A stretch of DNA of 64,000 nt from Neofusicoccum parvum (lineage: Eukaryota; Ascomycota; Dothideomycetes; Botryosphaeriales; Botryosphaeriaceae), in NCBI GenBank assembly GCA_020912385.1, contig CP087217.1, forward strand, positions 124,001-188,000, read 5' to 3'. How positions within the stretch are numbered: the first letter of the stretch is position 1; each line of letters opens with the position of its first letter. The notes under the pieces are model-generated. The model made no database searches and was not told where the DNA came from. It saw only the letters and a program-made list of their open reading frames with translations. Below are positions 44,605 to 55,800 of this stretch, in pieces. The translations under genes were made by a program, and so were the position numbers.

Positions 44605-45000
44605 GATGGCGAATGCGCAACGCCTATGTCTGGGCCTTTTCCGGTGTGTCAGGGTTGCGAGGAAGAGTGTCGTTAAGGGTGGATCAGGCTGCGATGGGGC
44701 GATCCGACTCTGACACTGGGAGGATATGGGAGGCGCGGCATAGGAGCTCTAGTGCCAAGGCTGTGGCTGCAACCTTCGTGATCGATGGAGCTAAGCTGAA
44801 AAGGGGAGCTTTGGTGCAGCAGTCCAGCATCGCGGGCGGCGACTCGGCGGGCATTCCCGAACTGCGCCAGCTATTTTCACCGAACTGTCCTTCGCTAGGT
44901 CAGCCACTTCTAACCACTATTCTGCGCACACTGTCGCAAGTAACGGAAGCTTCTTTCCTTTCTACGCATCCCACAGGCCCATTCGCGCTGGTGCTACAAT
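44605..45000. promoter_or_regulatory. Divergent promoter region of two F-box genes, 396 nt
   Basis: Between the minus-strand F-box pseudogene and the plus-strand F-box gene. The open frame at 44613-45077 overlaps both starts and is not supported. No clear TATA box. Confidence 0.45.
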
Positions 45001-46545
45001 ATGGAGAACGACATAGCGGACGCAGCGCCCTTGACCGCCCAGCTCGCGCCTCTCGCAGCTACTCACAATACACGTAGCCAGGGAATTCTCAAGAGCCCGT
45101 TTGAGCTACCGTCAAATGGCCATTCGCAGCTGAAGGACCTGCCGGAGGAATTGACCCTCCAGATCATCGAATGCCTTGACTTTACCGGCTTTCGCGACCT
45201 CCGCCTTACGTGTCGCGACATGGCCCGGATTTCCCAGGAGACGGTCTTCTTCAAGCGGCTGACTACAAACTTCACTCCGAAAGCGTTAGGGAAGATTTGT
45301 CGCGAATATCCAGCCCGCCTCGCCCGCAACGTTACCATGTTGACGTTGATCGTTCACCACTTCCGCGCAGAGGAATTGGAGGCTGTGGAATTTCTTTGGT
45401 CAACATCAGCGGACGGTTCAATGCGAGCAAAATATCTAGAGCGCTATGAGGAGCTAGATTTGGCAAGGGCTCTGGAGAATGATGATTCGGAGTCCGGTAA
45501 AGTAGAACGCCTACTAAGCCGCTGTCTCAACATGTTCCCTGGAATCCAAGAGGCTTACATCAAGATGACCTTCGACTACACTCAGGATCCCAATTCCTTC
45601 TATGTTGAGTCTTTGACAGACACGTTCGGTCTTTACAACGCCATCCCGATCTCCTCATGGAGCCTTCAGGTATTCGTACGGGCTGTAGCACGGGCAAACA
45701 CACGCATTTCCCTCAAAAAGCTTTTCTTGGACGACGAACGGTCGGACACGGGTTTTGACTTCGATGCTGAGGTACCACTGCCGATCGAGGATTATGGCGG
45801 TGTCCTGGACGGGCTAGAGGAGGTCGGAATGAACTTCCCTGACGAATCTTTCCTGGGTGAGTCGTCCTGCATACAGTATTCTATTTGAGTAACTCAGCAA
45901 TACTGACCCATCGCACTAGATACCGTCAAGTACCAAAGGGTCCTTTGGATTCTCAAGTGCGCATCCAACATCAAGGCCTTCACGTTGAAGATGTCTCGTG
46001 GCTTGGAAACTGGTGCATCTGACGCACCAGCCCCTGCTTTCCGGTTCCTCGCAGGCCGGATCCACATACCCCGTCTGGAGGAACTCACACTGGGCTTCAT
46101 CGACGTCACCTATGACAGCGTTGAGAAACTGCTTCGTAACCATGCTACGACACTGCGGAAGGTCACGATCTATAACTGCCGCATGTTTAGGGATGATGAG
46201 GTACTGGATATGAGCAGCAGCCAGGCCGGGGCTGGTGTCATTGACTGGGCTGACTGGTTCAGCGACTCTGGTCGTAAAAGCAGGCTGAAGCTCAAGCTCG
46301 AGGCTGGCTATCCGAAGCTAGCGATGCCCGAGCCGGATCGTAGCAGATACACGTTCACGGAGTACCCCGGCATTGAGGAATACGAGGGAGATGATAGCGA
46401 TGAAGGAGGGGGGTATGAGGAGTCGGACGAAGAGGATTCTGGCGACGACAGCATGGATGATACCAGTATGGGCGATGGTGACTCCTCCTCCGGCCATGAT
46501 TCCATGGAGGAAGACGACAGCAGCGAAGATGACAAGGAGCATTAG
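45001..46545 (+). CDS. F-box protein with acidic C-terminus
   Basis: Two exons (45001-45856, 45920-46545) give 493 aa, with a 63-nt phase-1 intron. The F-box is at about residues 44-80: LKDLPEELTLQIIECLDFTG then FRDLRLTCRDMARIS. F-box proteins recruit substrates to SCF ubiquitin ligases. The middle has helical and leucine-rich segments (RLSSWSLQVF-like and LEELTLGFIDV). The last 70 or so residues are strongly acidic, rich in Asp, Glu and Ser, and probably disordered. Members of this family are plentiful and fast-evolving in filamentous fungi, and substrates are mostly unknown. It is divergent from the amber-containing F-box copy. Confidence 0.85.
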
Positions 46546-47813
46546 TGCGAGGGGCTCAATGGCCAGGGCAGTCCGCCCATTATTCCTTGCGAGCACCACA
46601 ACGGGGGCTGGCGCGGCGAATCGGAGGGAGATTTAGATAGAGGATTCCTGAAGGCTAGGGCGATCGCCATGGCGCCCAAAAAGGTTCTTTGCTCTAGAAA
46701 CAGCTCGGATAGGCCACTTAGCCTTTGTGCGGCAGCACCAAAGCCCCACGAGGGGTTCCATAGCTCAATGTGATTCTAGAAAGCTGTAGTCTCTGCAAGG
46801 AATGTTGTGTAACCGGTGGACGTGATGCTTGGCAAAGAGATCAAGGCGACGCCAGCGTGCCTGCGGGGCCTGGCGTTTCCACCCGCCGACCTAGCGCCAC
46901 TGAAGCAGCACACCTCGCCTCGATCAGCCCTCGACCGGTAAGGAAAGCCGAACTGCCACAAGCAGCAGAGCAAGAAGCACCTCCGGCTCCTTCCTCCCCA
47001 GTGCTTACACGAGTGTGCTTACATACACACAGGGCCCGTGCCCCTAGCCGAGGAGGCACCCGGGTCGCCTATATAAACCCCTCCCTTCCTGACCTCCGGA
47101 CTACTTTTCTTTCTCATAGGACGACGTCCAAGTGTAGTAACTGTCACTCTAGGCTGGGTGGGATGGTGGTGAATGCCCCGAGTAATTTTTGGAACCTTCC
47201 GCAGGCTCAGCCTGCAAACCATTTTCGTTGTTTGCTCCGCCATGCGCGGGGCCTCAAGGAAGAAGCATCTGGTAGCTGCTCAGGGCTAGCGGCGCTTGTG
47301 GTAGGCTTCAATCCTCTTGCGATGGGCGCTTGGCCTTTGAGTGTAGCACTGTAGGGTAGCGGCCCATGGCATTTACGTAGCTCCCGCAGTTGCGGCACCA
47401 CAGTGGATCGCAAGAACAGGAGACAGAGTCGACTCGTGCATGTTTGAAGCTGTCGGGCGATTACCAAGATTCTCTGATATGCTTGCCAAAGCCAGCCGGA
47501 CGAAGGCTTGAACGGCCCATACAGGCAGCTTTCTCGGCTGGCCGTTGATGCCTTCTGTCAGCTGCAGATCTTCTTCCTATGCTACCGCTCCTTTGCCGCG
47601 CTTTGCTCTGTTTCCAGATTGCGTGCTGTGCTGTGGTAACAAGACTTGGCGGAGGGCCGCTGCGTCGGCGATTGCCCTGCACGTGCCGCGGCGTGTTGTT
47701 GAGGTTGAGGTTGAGGTGTTCTGCGCACGCACAACCTCTTCTACCTCGCCCTGACACCTCTTTCTTTCTTCCACGCCGTCGCAATCTTCTCTCATTCTCC
47801 CCCGCTGGCGACA
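46546..47813. other. Intergenic, 1.27 kb
   Basis: Contains a strong TATATAAA at 47070-47077 with no recognisable gene behind it (an open frame of 63 codons begins at 47163). A pyrimidine-rich leader at 47690-47810 precedes the next F-box-like gene. Confidence 0.5.
47070..47077 (+). promoter_or_regulatory. Orphan TATA box
   Basis: TATATAAA with no assigned gene; the nearest downstream ATG in a usable frame is at 47163 and the next real gene starts 737 nt later. Confidence 0.3.
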
Positions 47814-49327
47814 ATGGCTGATCGCCCGCTCAAGAGGTCGTACTCGACCATGGCAGAGCCTTCGGAAGACTCGCCTGGAGGCGGCGGCTCTACCAACGAC
47901 ACCACGGGAAGCGACGGTGCCCACCAAGGCGCCTCAGCCGGTACAGACTCCATGACAGACGCCTCGCCAGACAGAGACCCCCAGAACGGCATGAATAACA
48001 GCTACGCGGCCCCTGACACTTCCTTTGACCGATTTGAGGGTGAGGAGGACCTGGAGTCCTACACAAGTGGCACCGATTACATCACTGAACAGATGCTGGC
48101 GCATGGACCTACGTCAACCCCGTCACGTCTCCTAGGACTACCCGCAGAGCTTCTCTCTGAGATTGCCATCCGCCTTGACAAGAAATCAATGTCAGCACTT
48201 CGTCTTGCGAACAAGGAACTCGCCGAGGCCACTTCGAGAGAGTTTCGTCTCCTGTTGCACCACCAGCGCGTCGAGTTCGCACCGGAAGGATTTCGCAAGC
48301 TTCTCGACATCTCGCAAAGCCGCTACGCGAAGGAAGTCAAGTCGATTGAGTTCTGGGCATTCAACTTCAACGAGCAGGTGTACGATAGTCTATGGCACGC
48401 GATTGGACCGGACACCCACACGGCGCGCTTGTTGGCTGGTTCGTGGGAGTCTAGGGTCACTGGTCTTCGCCATATCGACAGAGACTATGAGGATGACGTC
48501 CGGATGAAGCGCATCAAGCGCCGGTTCCGAGCAAATTGCCGCGCCGAGTTTCACTGCATCTTGGCAGAGACGAGCACTCAGCTTCAGGACTCTCTGCGCG
48601 CCAGTCTTTCCGGATTACCTGTGGCCAGATCGGTTTCATTGAGAGTTGGCTACAGTACCGAAGACGACCCTTCCGAGGCAGTGGCAGATTGTAACTACAG
48701 CCCTCCTCTCTCTTTCTGGCAGTTCGATGCCCTTATGGAAGCTCTGGCCGGCCGTGGCATGGCCACCGACCGTCTCACTCTGCACGATAACTGCCTCATC
48801 AATTCCCCCGAGGATTGGGATTTCACGCCGCCACGAAGCTTGAATGTCCTGCAGGTTCTACCAAGCCTCAATGAGCTGGAGCTAGTCTTCAGGGAGGACT
48901 ATGAGAGTAAGTGTCTGCATAGCAGCAGCGGCTGAGACCTAGCGAGACCAGAGTTACTCACTACTTGTTTCCAGATGCGTTTAGCTTCCGCCGGGTGGCC
49001 GAGATCATCTCGCAGGCGCCTAACATCCGCATCCTCAGGCTTACAAACGTATGGCCCGGTAACCTCTACATGCGCCCTTGTGTCACTCCTTTGCTGGCTC
49101 GCTACATGCGTCTTCGGCGACTCCAGCGTCTCGACCTAACAGACCTTACGGTCTGCTTTTCATCGCTCCAGATGATCCTTGCTGGCCACCGCAGCCTGGT
49201 CGAGCTCAACATCCGGGAATGCGAGTTCCATAGCGTCGATGCCTGGTGGGAGGTCTGGATGATGGTTGGGATGTTCTTGGATGCGCGCAACGTGTCCATT
49301 AGCGACAACATCATCGTGGCCATCTGA
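47814..49327 (+). CDS. F-box-like protein with disordered N-terminus
   Basis: Two exons (47814-48906, 48975-49327) give 481 aa; the intron of 68 nt is phase 1. The first 95 or so residues are Ser/Asp/Gly-rich and probably disordered. The F-box-like core is at about 107-140: LLGLPAELLSEIAIRLDKKS then MSALRLANKELAEATS. The rest is leucine-rich with repeats such as LRLTNVWPG, LQRLDLTDLTVCFSSL and LVELNIRECEFHS, as expected for a substrate-binding LRR region. It probably forms part of an SCF ubiquitin ligase. It is the third F-box-like gene within 6 kb, and the three palindromic elements follow 24 nt after its stop codon. Confidence 0.82.
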
Positions 49328-49351
49328 TTGGAAGGAGATTGCAATCGGGCT

Positions 49352-49444
49352 ACCCATGGGCAGTTGAAGCATTCATCCGGACGGGTTTGACTGTTGCAGA
49401 ATGGTACATTCGCATCCGGATGAATGCTTCAACTGCCCATGGGT
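49352..49444 (+). repeat. 93-bp palindromic element, copy 1 (perfect 30-bp arms)
   Basis: A left arm at 49352-49381 and a right arm at 49415-49444 are exact reverse complements over 30 bp, around a 33-nt loop. The inner 20 bases of the left arm are AGTTGAAGCATTCATCCGGA. It begins 24 nt after the F-box-like gene's stop, so it may be in the 3' UTR. It is most simply a MITE-like element; an RNA hairpin is another possibility. Confidence 0.85.
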
Positions 49445-49549
49445 GGGAAGGAAGGGCCGGTTGAACGAGATGGACGACAGGTGGTTTGCTCTTAGGGATG
49501 GTAAAATGCGGAAAGCAAGCGGCTCTAATTTCAGGAAGCAATGGTACAT

Positions 49550-49642
49550 ATGCGTGAGTAGTTGAAGCATTCGTCCGGACAGGTTTGACAGTTATGTAAT
49601 GGCGCAACTGCATCCGGACGAATGCTTCAACTGCCCATGGGT
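49550..49642 (+). repeat. 93-bp palindromic element, copy 2
   Basis: The inner 20 bp of the arms (49560-49579 and 49613-49632) are exact reverse complements, again around a 33-nt loop. The outer ten bases of the left arm are degenerate, while the right arm is intact and ends CCCATGGGT like copy 1. The loop is 22 of 33 identical to that of copy 1. Confidence 0.85.
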
Positions 49643-49775
49643 GGAACGAGGGACGGTCTGTGTTTCTTGGAGCGATGATAGAATTCGGGGAGCCTTTCTC
49701 CTAGATTCTTTTCTTAGTATCTTTTTCGAGAAAGTGGCTCACAATACATGGTCGATTCGGGAATCAACACCACGT

Positions 49776-49868
49776 CTCCGTGGGTAGTTGAAGCACTCAT
49801 CCGGACGCAGATGTCCAGCGACAAAGATGCCAAACCGATCCGGACGAATACTTCAACTCCCCATGAGG
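49776..49868 (-). repeat. 93-bp palindromic element, copy 3 (inverted orientation)
   Basis: Arms at 49776-49805 and 49839-49868 pair with a few mismatches around a 33-nt loop. The loop resembles those of copies 1 and 2 only when read as reverse complement, so this copy is in the opposite orientation. Confidence 0.75.
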
Positions 49869-50712
49869 CGTCTGGAAAGATGGCACGATGGTGTCGTGAC
49901 GGCTGGAACAGGCTAAAGTTGGCTCGAAGCGTCAGGCTTCCCCGCGCCGCACTGCCGATCGTCCACACAACGTCCCGCTGTCTCATCTCCGACATCCTCC
50001 ACCAACGCCCATCCATCATCCACATTCCGCTTCGCGTTAGCCGTCTCTCCAAGATGCCGAGGCACTAGGGCCTGTCGTACTGCCAGGGCGGGGTAGACGC
50101 CTCTCGCCGCCCGCCCGATCAAGCACTCAGCCGCCCGCCAGCCCGCCGCCGCAGCCAACCATGCCGCGCCCACCGCCAGCCAAGCTTCGCAAGCTCTGCC
50201 TCCCCGGCCGTCAAGCACCGCGCGGCAGCCCGGCCCAGTGCCACCCGTCCAGCGCCACCGTGACGCCAGCGCGGCTCTCGCTGTCATGTTCTGCTCCCGA
50301 ATCTCACTCCCATCCCCCGTCCTCCCAGTCCCGCGGGCCTCCCAGCGCCCCAACCACACGGCCGAGATGGCCAGTCCGCCGTCTCATTGCCCGCGATCGA
50401 GCAGGGGTGCGCAGCAATGACACGCCTCGACCGCGCGCCGCACGCCGGCCGGCGGAGCAAGGTCTCGTCCGGGTGCAGGAGTGGCAGCGGGCGAGCAGCA
50501 GCAGCGCTGACTGGTAATCCCGCAATGTCCGTCGTTATCAGAGCGCGTGGCGACGCTCAAAAAGCGGGTCTTCCCCAGACTCCGCGGCTCCTTGTCTTCC
50601 CCACAGAATCTCCGCGGTTTCCCCTCGCCTCTGTGTCCCTGCCGTCTCCAGTTTTTCCCCGGATTTTCGACAGCCTGCCAGACGCGCATCCCCGCAGGCC
50701 CTTCTTCCAACA

Positions 50713-51956
50713 ATGGGAGACCATCTTGAGAGACTCCAGACGCTGGAGGTGGGTGCGACGGATGCGGTTCAGAAACACTACGCTCGCCATGTCGTCGAGC
50801 GGAGACCGGTCTCGCAGCGGAAGCTGGACTTTGAGCACAGGAGGCCGAGGTGGCTTAGGGAGATGGCTGCTGAGGCTACAGGAGTCTTCTTCTACGGTAG
50901 CTACCAATAGCTGTCCCCGATTCTCACTCGTCCTAGCAAGCTGACCTCTCTAGTGTACCCCGGGATCGCTGCAACAGCATCTTTCTTCCTGAACGAGACG
51001 GAGCCAGCGTTCGGTTCCCTCCTCCAGATCGGGTTTGCGTATGCCTTCGGTATCGCCTTCGCCATCATCACCTCCGCCTCAACGTCTGGTGGCCATTTCA
51101 ACCCCGTAAGACCTTCCCCCTCGCACAAAACCAGTCGAGCCAAAACACTGACACTCATCTCCTCAGGCCATCACAATCTGCTTCGCCATCTGGCAAGGCT
51201 TCCCGTGGAAGAAAGTCCCCATGTACATCTTCGCGCAGGTCTTCGGCGCCTTCATGGCCGGCCTGATCCTGATGGGCCAGTACCACGAGCAGATCTCCGC
51301 CTACACCGCCGCCTCCGTAGCCAAGACCGGCGCGACCGTCTACAACGGCGGGCCCGCCAGCATCCTCTGCACATTCCCCGGCGAGACGCAGCACAACCTC
51401 GGCTACCTGTTCCTGATCGAGTTCTTCGTGGACTCCTACATCGTAAGCGGCGGGACCCCCCTCCCTCCCGCCCCCAAGACCCGCGCTAACACGCCACCCC
51501 CAGGGCATCGTCATCTGGTCGGCGCTCGACCCAGCCAACCCGTTCATCTCGCCCGCCTCCGCGCCGTTCGTGATCGGCTTCGCGTACGCGGCGATGGTGT
51601 GGGGCTTCGCGGACATCAGCATCAGCACCAACCTGGCGCGCGACCTGGGCACGCGCATCGTCGCCGCCATCTTCTTCGGCGGCGAGGCCTTCTCCTATCG
51701 TAGCTACTCGTGGATCGCCATCCTCGTCAACGTGCCCGCCACCATCTTCGCCACCTGCTACTACGAGCTCGTCATGCGCGATAGCCTGGCGAAGCTGGGG
51801 ACTGGGAGGGCTGTGCATGAGCATGGCGATCAGGGGTTGCAGAGGCATTTGAGCAAGACGGGTGTGATTGAGGCGGCGGATGGGAGCGCGTATGTGGTTG
51901 GGAAGAGTGGGCATAGGGGTTCGGATTTGGGGGTTGAGATGAAGGAGTCTGTATGA
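50713..51956 (+). CDS. Aquaporin/aquaglyceroporin-family (MIP) channel
   Basis: Four exons (50713-50896, 50954-51105, 51167-51442, 51504-51956) give 354 aa with consistent phases. The first pore motif GGHFNPAIT is made across intron 2, and the second reads STNLARDLGTR, so the canonical NPA is NLA there; the following Arg of the selectivity filter is kept. About six membrane segments are visible (VYPGIAATASFFLN, IGFAYAFGIAFAIITSAS, PMYIFAQVFGAFMAGLILMG, LGYLFLIEFFVDSYI, FVIGFAYAAMVWGFA, SWIAILVNVPATIFATCYYELV). The N-terminal approximately 50 residues are cytosolic and charged. It should conduct water, glycerol or small solutes in the plasma or another membrane. Which solute cannot be read from sequence. 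Confidence 0.9.
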
Positions 51957-53390
51957 TGGGTGGGTTCTGTGTAGCGTTGGTGGGAAGATGGTGAGTGCTT
52001 TCAAGGATTTCTACAGATGTATCGAGTTTCAGAAGCTATAGGCGATGAGAAATTTCATTCAGCTAGAGGGCGAAGCTGGCAAAGAAACTTGCTCCATGTT
52101 GTGAGGTAGGGTGATAATTATATCTAACCGGATATTCGAGATTCGTCTCCACAAGGTGCATTGATGGATTGAAATCACGATATCACTATTCTCAAGATGC
52201 TAAGGACCAAAACGCTTCTTGATGCTTCCCGTTGTCTGCTTCGTTCTTTGCCGTTTTCCTTTTCCTTTCCGGGCTCTTTTTCCTGGCCAGCGCCTCTCTT
52301 TCTGTACCCCTCCCACCCATCAATTCCCTTTCTCTACACTACTACAACAACGAACCCGCAGTCCGCAGGAAAGAATCACCTCTCCTTCCTTTCGAGCATT
52401 ACGCCAACCAAGTCGTTCCAGCATCCGCGAAACAACACACGCAGCCTCCACCCCGCTCCCCCGCAGAACGGCGTCGCGGCGCTCCTTCGCAGCCCAACCC
52501 AGCTCCCCGTCGCACCTTTTCCCCGCACTCTACCGCCCCGCGACCGGCCTCGCATTCCAGCACTGCCTTCCATGCATCCTCCACGATCACCAGCCACGCA
52601 TGGCCCCTCCCGTCAAGTCATCACGCGGCGCTACGACGCACTCTTCGAACGACTGCTTGTCGCGACGGGCAGCGAGAAGCGAGGAGGGGGCGCGAGCAGT
52701 CTGAGGCGCAGAAAGGCAATGAGGGAGTGCCGCGGCGCCAGTGGGCGGTTAGGGCAGAGTGGGATATGTGGGGGGTTGGAAGTGGAGGGGATGGTGGTTG
52801 GGGTGGAGAACATGTTTTGCGTGAGAGTGGTGTGTTGGATTGGTGGGGTCGGACATCGCGCGTTGGAAGAAGGGTGGTTCGGTCGCTTGAAGGGCTTTCA
52901 TTCCGTTGGATGGGAGCACGGCGGTTCTGCGTTTTGGCTTCTGGGGTTCTCCGGCGATGGGAGGTGGCGGTGGTCGATGGATTGCGCGGACGGGCGTAGG
53001 ATGGTCGTGGTGTCTCGGGCCCGAGAGAAATATCTCTTAGGATGGCAATGCTAGAAGCAAGGTGACTTCCGGAGTGTCAGATGCTGGAGATTACCTCTGC
53101 AGCAGCTGGGAAAATTCACGCTCTACTTTGCCAAAGAAAGCGACGATTTAAATTCGAGTTTCTTCTACCTTTGCCAAATACATCTACCTCCATGTTGAAG
53201 GTTCTTCCTGATTATCATGCGCCAAATATAGTGCACCTTCCGTCACACAAGAAAGCATATCCATAATGGCAGGTGGACGCAAAGGTCAGGGCAGGTTCAT
53301 GGTAAACCCTTGATTTCGCGCAGCACTCAGTATTATTCGATAACAAATAAATCCAGATGCTCATACTCGGTCCGACGAAAACTGATACAG
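51957..53390. other. Intergenic, 1.43 kb, pyrimidine-skewed
   Basis: From about 52230 to 52640 the plus strand is strongly C/T-rich, and open frames of 161-285 codons run in all three plus frames at once. That pattern is expected from base skew and not from coding. The right part is ordinary. No gene assigned. Confidence 0.5.
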
Positions 53391-54486
53391 CTATTTTCCT
53401 TCCCAATACTTGTTAAGGAATTGCTCAGCGGTCATTGGTTTGACATGTGGCAATAGCTCATTCAAGTTTGGCTTGGGGAGGTCAAACCACCCTTCCGCTG
53501 CATTCAATTCGTATCCGCAAATGCTAGCGTCAATAATTCCTTTCGGGAAAACAGCGTATCTTTGGACATTTGCCGGTAGCTCGGTCACCTCACCCGCTTT
53601 GAGCTTCTCAACCGGATCATAATGAATCTCGAATTTGCGTCCTGGGCATTTTTAGCCAGTAGCCACAAGCGCTGAAAGGTTGGTTCTGTCAGACCTCGTG
53701 CTTTCTCAGCGAGCTTCACCATCTCGTTGAACGTCAGCTTGTCGCCCGCCATGAAGCTCTCCGTTGGCCATTGAGGGAGATCCAGAGCAGCAGCCACGAA
53801 TTTTCCAACGTCTGCTGAGTAGGTGAAGGTGACAGGTACATTTCCGTCGCCGGGGAGCGCAGCAACCGCGTTCTCCACGTCAATCCCAACCGCCATCATC
53901 AGGAGATATGTTGGCGCGTGCGGATAGCCGTAGTAGTCCATGAAGGTGCCTATGATGAAGCGCGTGAACTCGAGCGAGGTCTGCTCGAGCTTCTCAATGA
54001 TCTTGTTCTTGTTCACGCTGTAGCTCAACGGATAGTTCCTACTGCATGTATTAGTGCCTGTACGTGGAAGGTGGATAGCAAGTAGTACTCTTGCGCGGCT
54101 TTCACATTGTCAGCTCCAAACTCACTTGGGACGAACCGCTTGACGGTGCGGCACTGAACAGCTGCACCGATGAGCCTGAACTGGACTTCGGCAAGCTCGT
54201 CTGTGTAAACTCCAGCCGTGGAGATGATCGTGTCAATCTCGTTCTCTCTGAGCGCTTGCGCGATGCTCGAAGGCGAGGAGTAGTCCACGACAACAACAAA
54301 TACACCCGCTTGGTGGGCGAAGACGTCTGTTGCCTATGGGAAAGGTAAGGGCTTGTCGCGGAGTTGCTGAAATGCACTTACGTTTCTGGTAAATACGAAG
54401 ACAACATGCCTTTTTGTGGCTGCGATCTCCTCAACGATGGTCCGCCCGACGCCTGTGGCGCCACCAACTACTGCAACCCTTGACAT
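53391..54486 (-). CDS. NmrA-like / isoflavone-reductase-like NAD(P)-binding protein
   Basis: Four exons (54486-54382, 54333-54089, 54038-53695, 53641-53391) give 314 aa with matched phases. The N-terminus MSRVAVVGGATGVGRTIV carries the GGATGxxG dinucleotide motif. The family pattern continues with FTRN, VDYSSPSSIAQAL, DTIISTAGVY, VKRFVPSEFGADN, NKNKIIEKL near the catalytic Lys position, TRFIIGTFMDYYG and KFEIHYDPVEKL. It belongs to the atypical SDR group of PCBER, isoflavone reductase and NmrA proteins, which may be reductases or NADP-sensing regulators. Substrate unknown. Without intron 2 a false ORF ends in HAVGTIR, and without intron 3 one ends in SSKRVR. Confidence 0.93.
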
Positions 54487-55800
54487 TTTGCGTTGCTGAG
54501 TGCGACAGATGCTTGCAGACTTGATTGACTTGGTAGTTTAGTTGGTGGTTACGTTGTATTTATGGGGTCGTATGAACACCATTTAGTACATTTTATGCCG
54601 GCTGCTACGAACCCGCATTCCGACCCGAGGTTGCCGAAATGAGGTATGCGGACGAAATACGGAACATCAAAGTTTTGTTAACGCAGGCTAGTTGCGTTGC
54701 CAAGAGCGGCACGCGAAATCAAGCTTTATGGACTGTTTCCAGTCCCAACTTCCCCAACCGCCAGGCCAAGCTCGCTGAGGTACAATCAACCTACATGCCT
54801 AGAAGAATGAAGAGGGGTATACAGCTCGTATGGGTAAGTCACTCATTCACAACATTCTTCTGTAGTTCGGTACCAGAACTGATGTCTACAATAGGTCATT
54901 GGAGAAGCCCGCGGCCACTTGATGTGGATCCATCGCATTGCCAAACTCGGCAACGTGTTGCTGCCGAACATGGCCAGCCGATATCCGCTGCTTCCGAATC
55001 TGAAGGTGGATTTTCTAGAATAGAATCAGATGGTCCCTCAAGTGCTGTAGGTTTTCACCGATTGGAGGTTTTCATCATAGTCCCGGAATACGTGTTGTAG
55101 GGTTTTGCCGATAGCAGATTTAAACCGCTCACTCTTGGCATTGCGGAATAACCATCTCTTTCAGGAGCCATCGGTACTTTGATTTCGAAAACAATCTTCC
55201 TATTGGGCAATATTCAGGCGAAATACGTAATTATACCGAATTGGTAGTGGTTTTAGTAAATTTATCTTCTTGCTGTGTCTTTGGTAGTAATTTTCATCTC
55301 ATGATACTCATAAATCGTTCACGTCCCGGAAAAGAAACCTAAAAAAGATGTCGGCCTGATCTGGCAGCTTTGAAACTCAAAGACAACTTTTTCCTCGAAT
55401 CGGAGCATGACGGATGTTTATCACAGGACATGGGAAATGTAGCAAGCATCAAGGCATGCGGCGTTGATTGGTCAGGCAGTTTAAGTACCATTGCGGAATA
55501 TCCGCTGCCATGAAGACAAGGCCGGAACGATTGGTCCGCAGCGCTGTCGGGCTCCCAGACGTTCGTAGCACGCAACGTGGTCTGAGACGTTTTTATCCCG
55601 CCTTAACCAAGCAATTTATAAGGTTTAGCGGACGGCTATGGGAATCAGCGGTACCCGAAGGCGCAAGGGGAGGCATCTGTGCATTTAAAGGGCACGTTCG
55701 CTATTAGTAGCTCAGGTCTTCGACCTCCTTCGTGGTCGTCAACAGAGAAACATTCAGATCAGTTTCCCCGAATCCCCTCAACCCCCATTAAATCCTCGGC
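54487..55800. other. Intergenic, 1.31 kb
   Basis: AT-rich, especially 55090-55330. An open frame at 54639-55100 with a possible intron (GTAAGT at 54835 to TGTAG at 54864) has no domain I recognise. It also forms the upstream side of the monooxygenase pseudogene. Confidence 0.45.

Larger units (their letters stand above)
49328..50712. other. Intergenic, 1.39 kb, with three palindromic elements
   Basis: The first 540 nt hold the three 93-bp palindromes. From about 50090 to 50700 the sequence is very GC-rich, with open frames on both strands that look compositional. The last part is the promoter of the aquaporin gene. Confidence 0.5.

Noticed and set aside
44613..45077. 154-codon plus-strand frame across the divergent F-box promoters
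   Set aside because: Overlaps the start of the F-box gene in another frame and shows no domain.
46770..47354. 194-codon plus-strand frame
   Set aside because: Low-complexity, no domain, and it spans a strong TATA box, which fits a promoter better than coding.
52197..53054. Open frames of 161-285 codons in all three plus-strand frames
   Set aside because: Simultaneous openness in three frames comes from C/T skew; no domain, signal peptide or intron logic.
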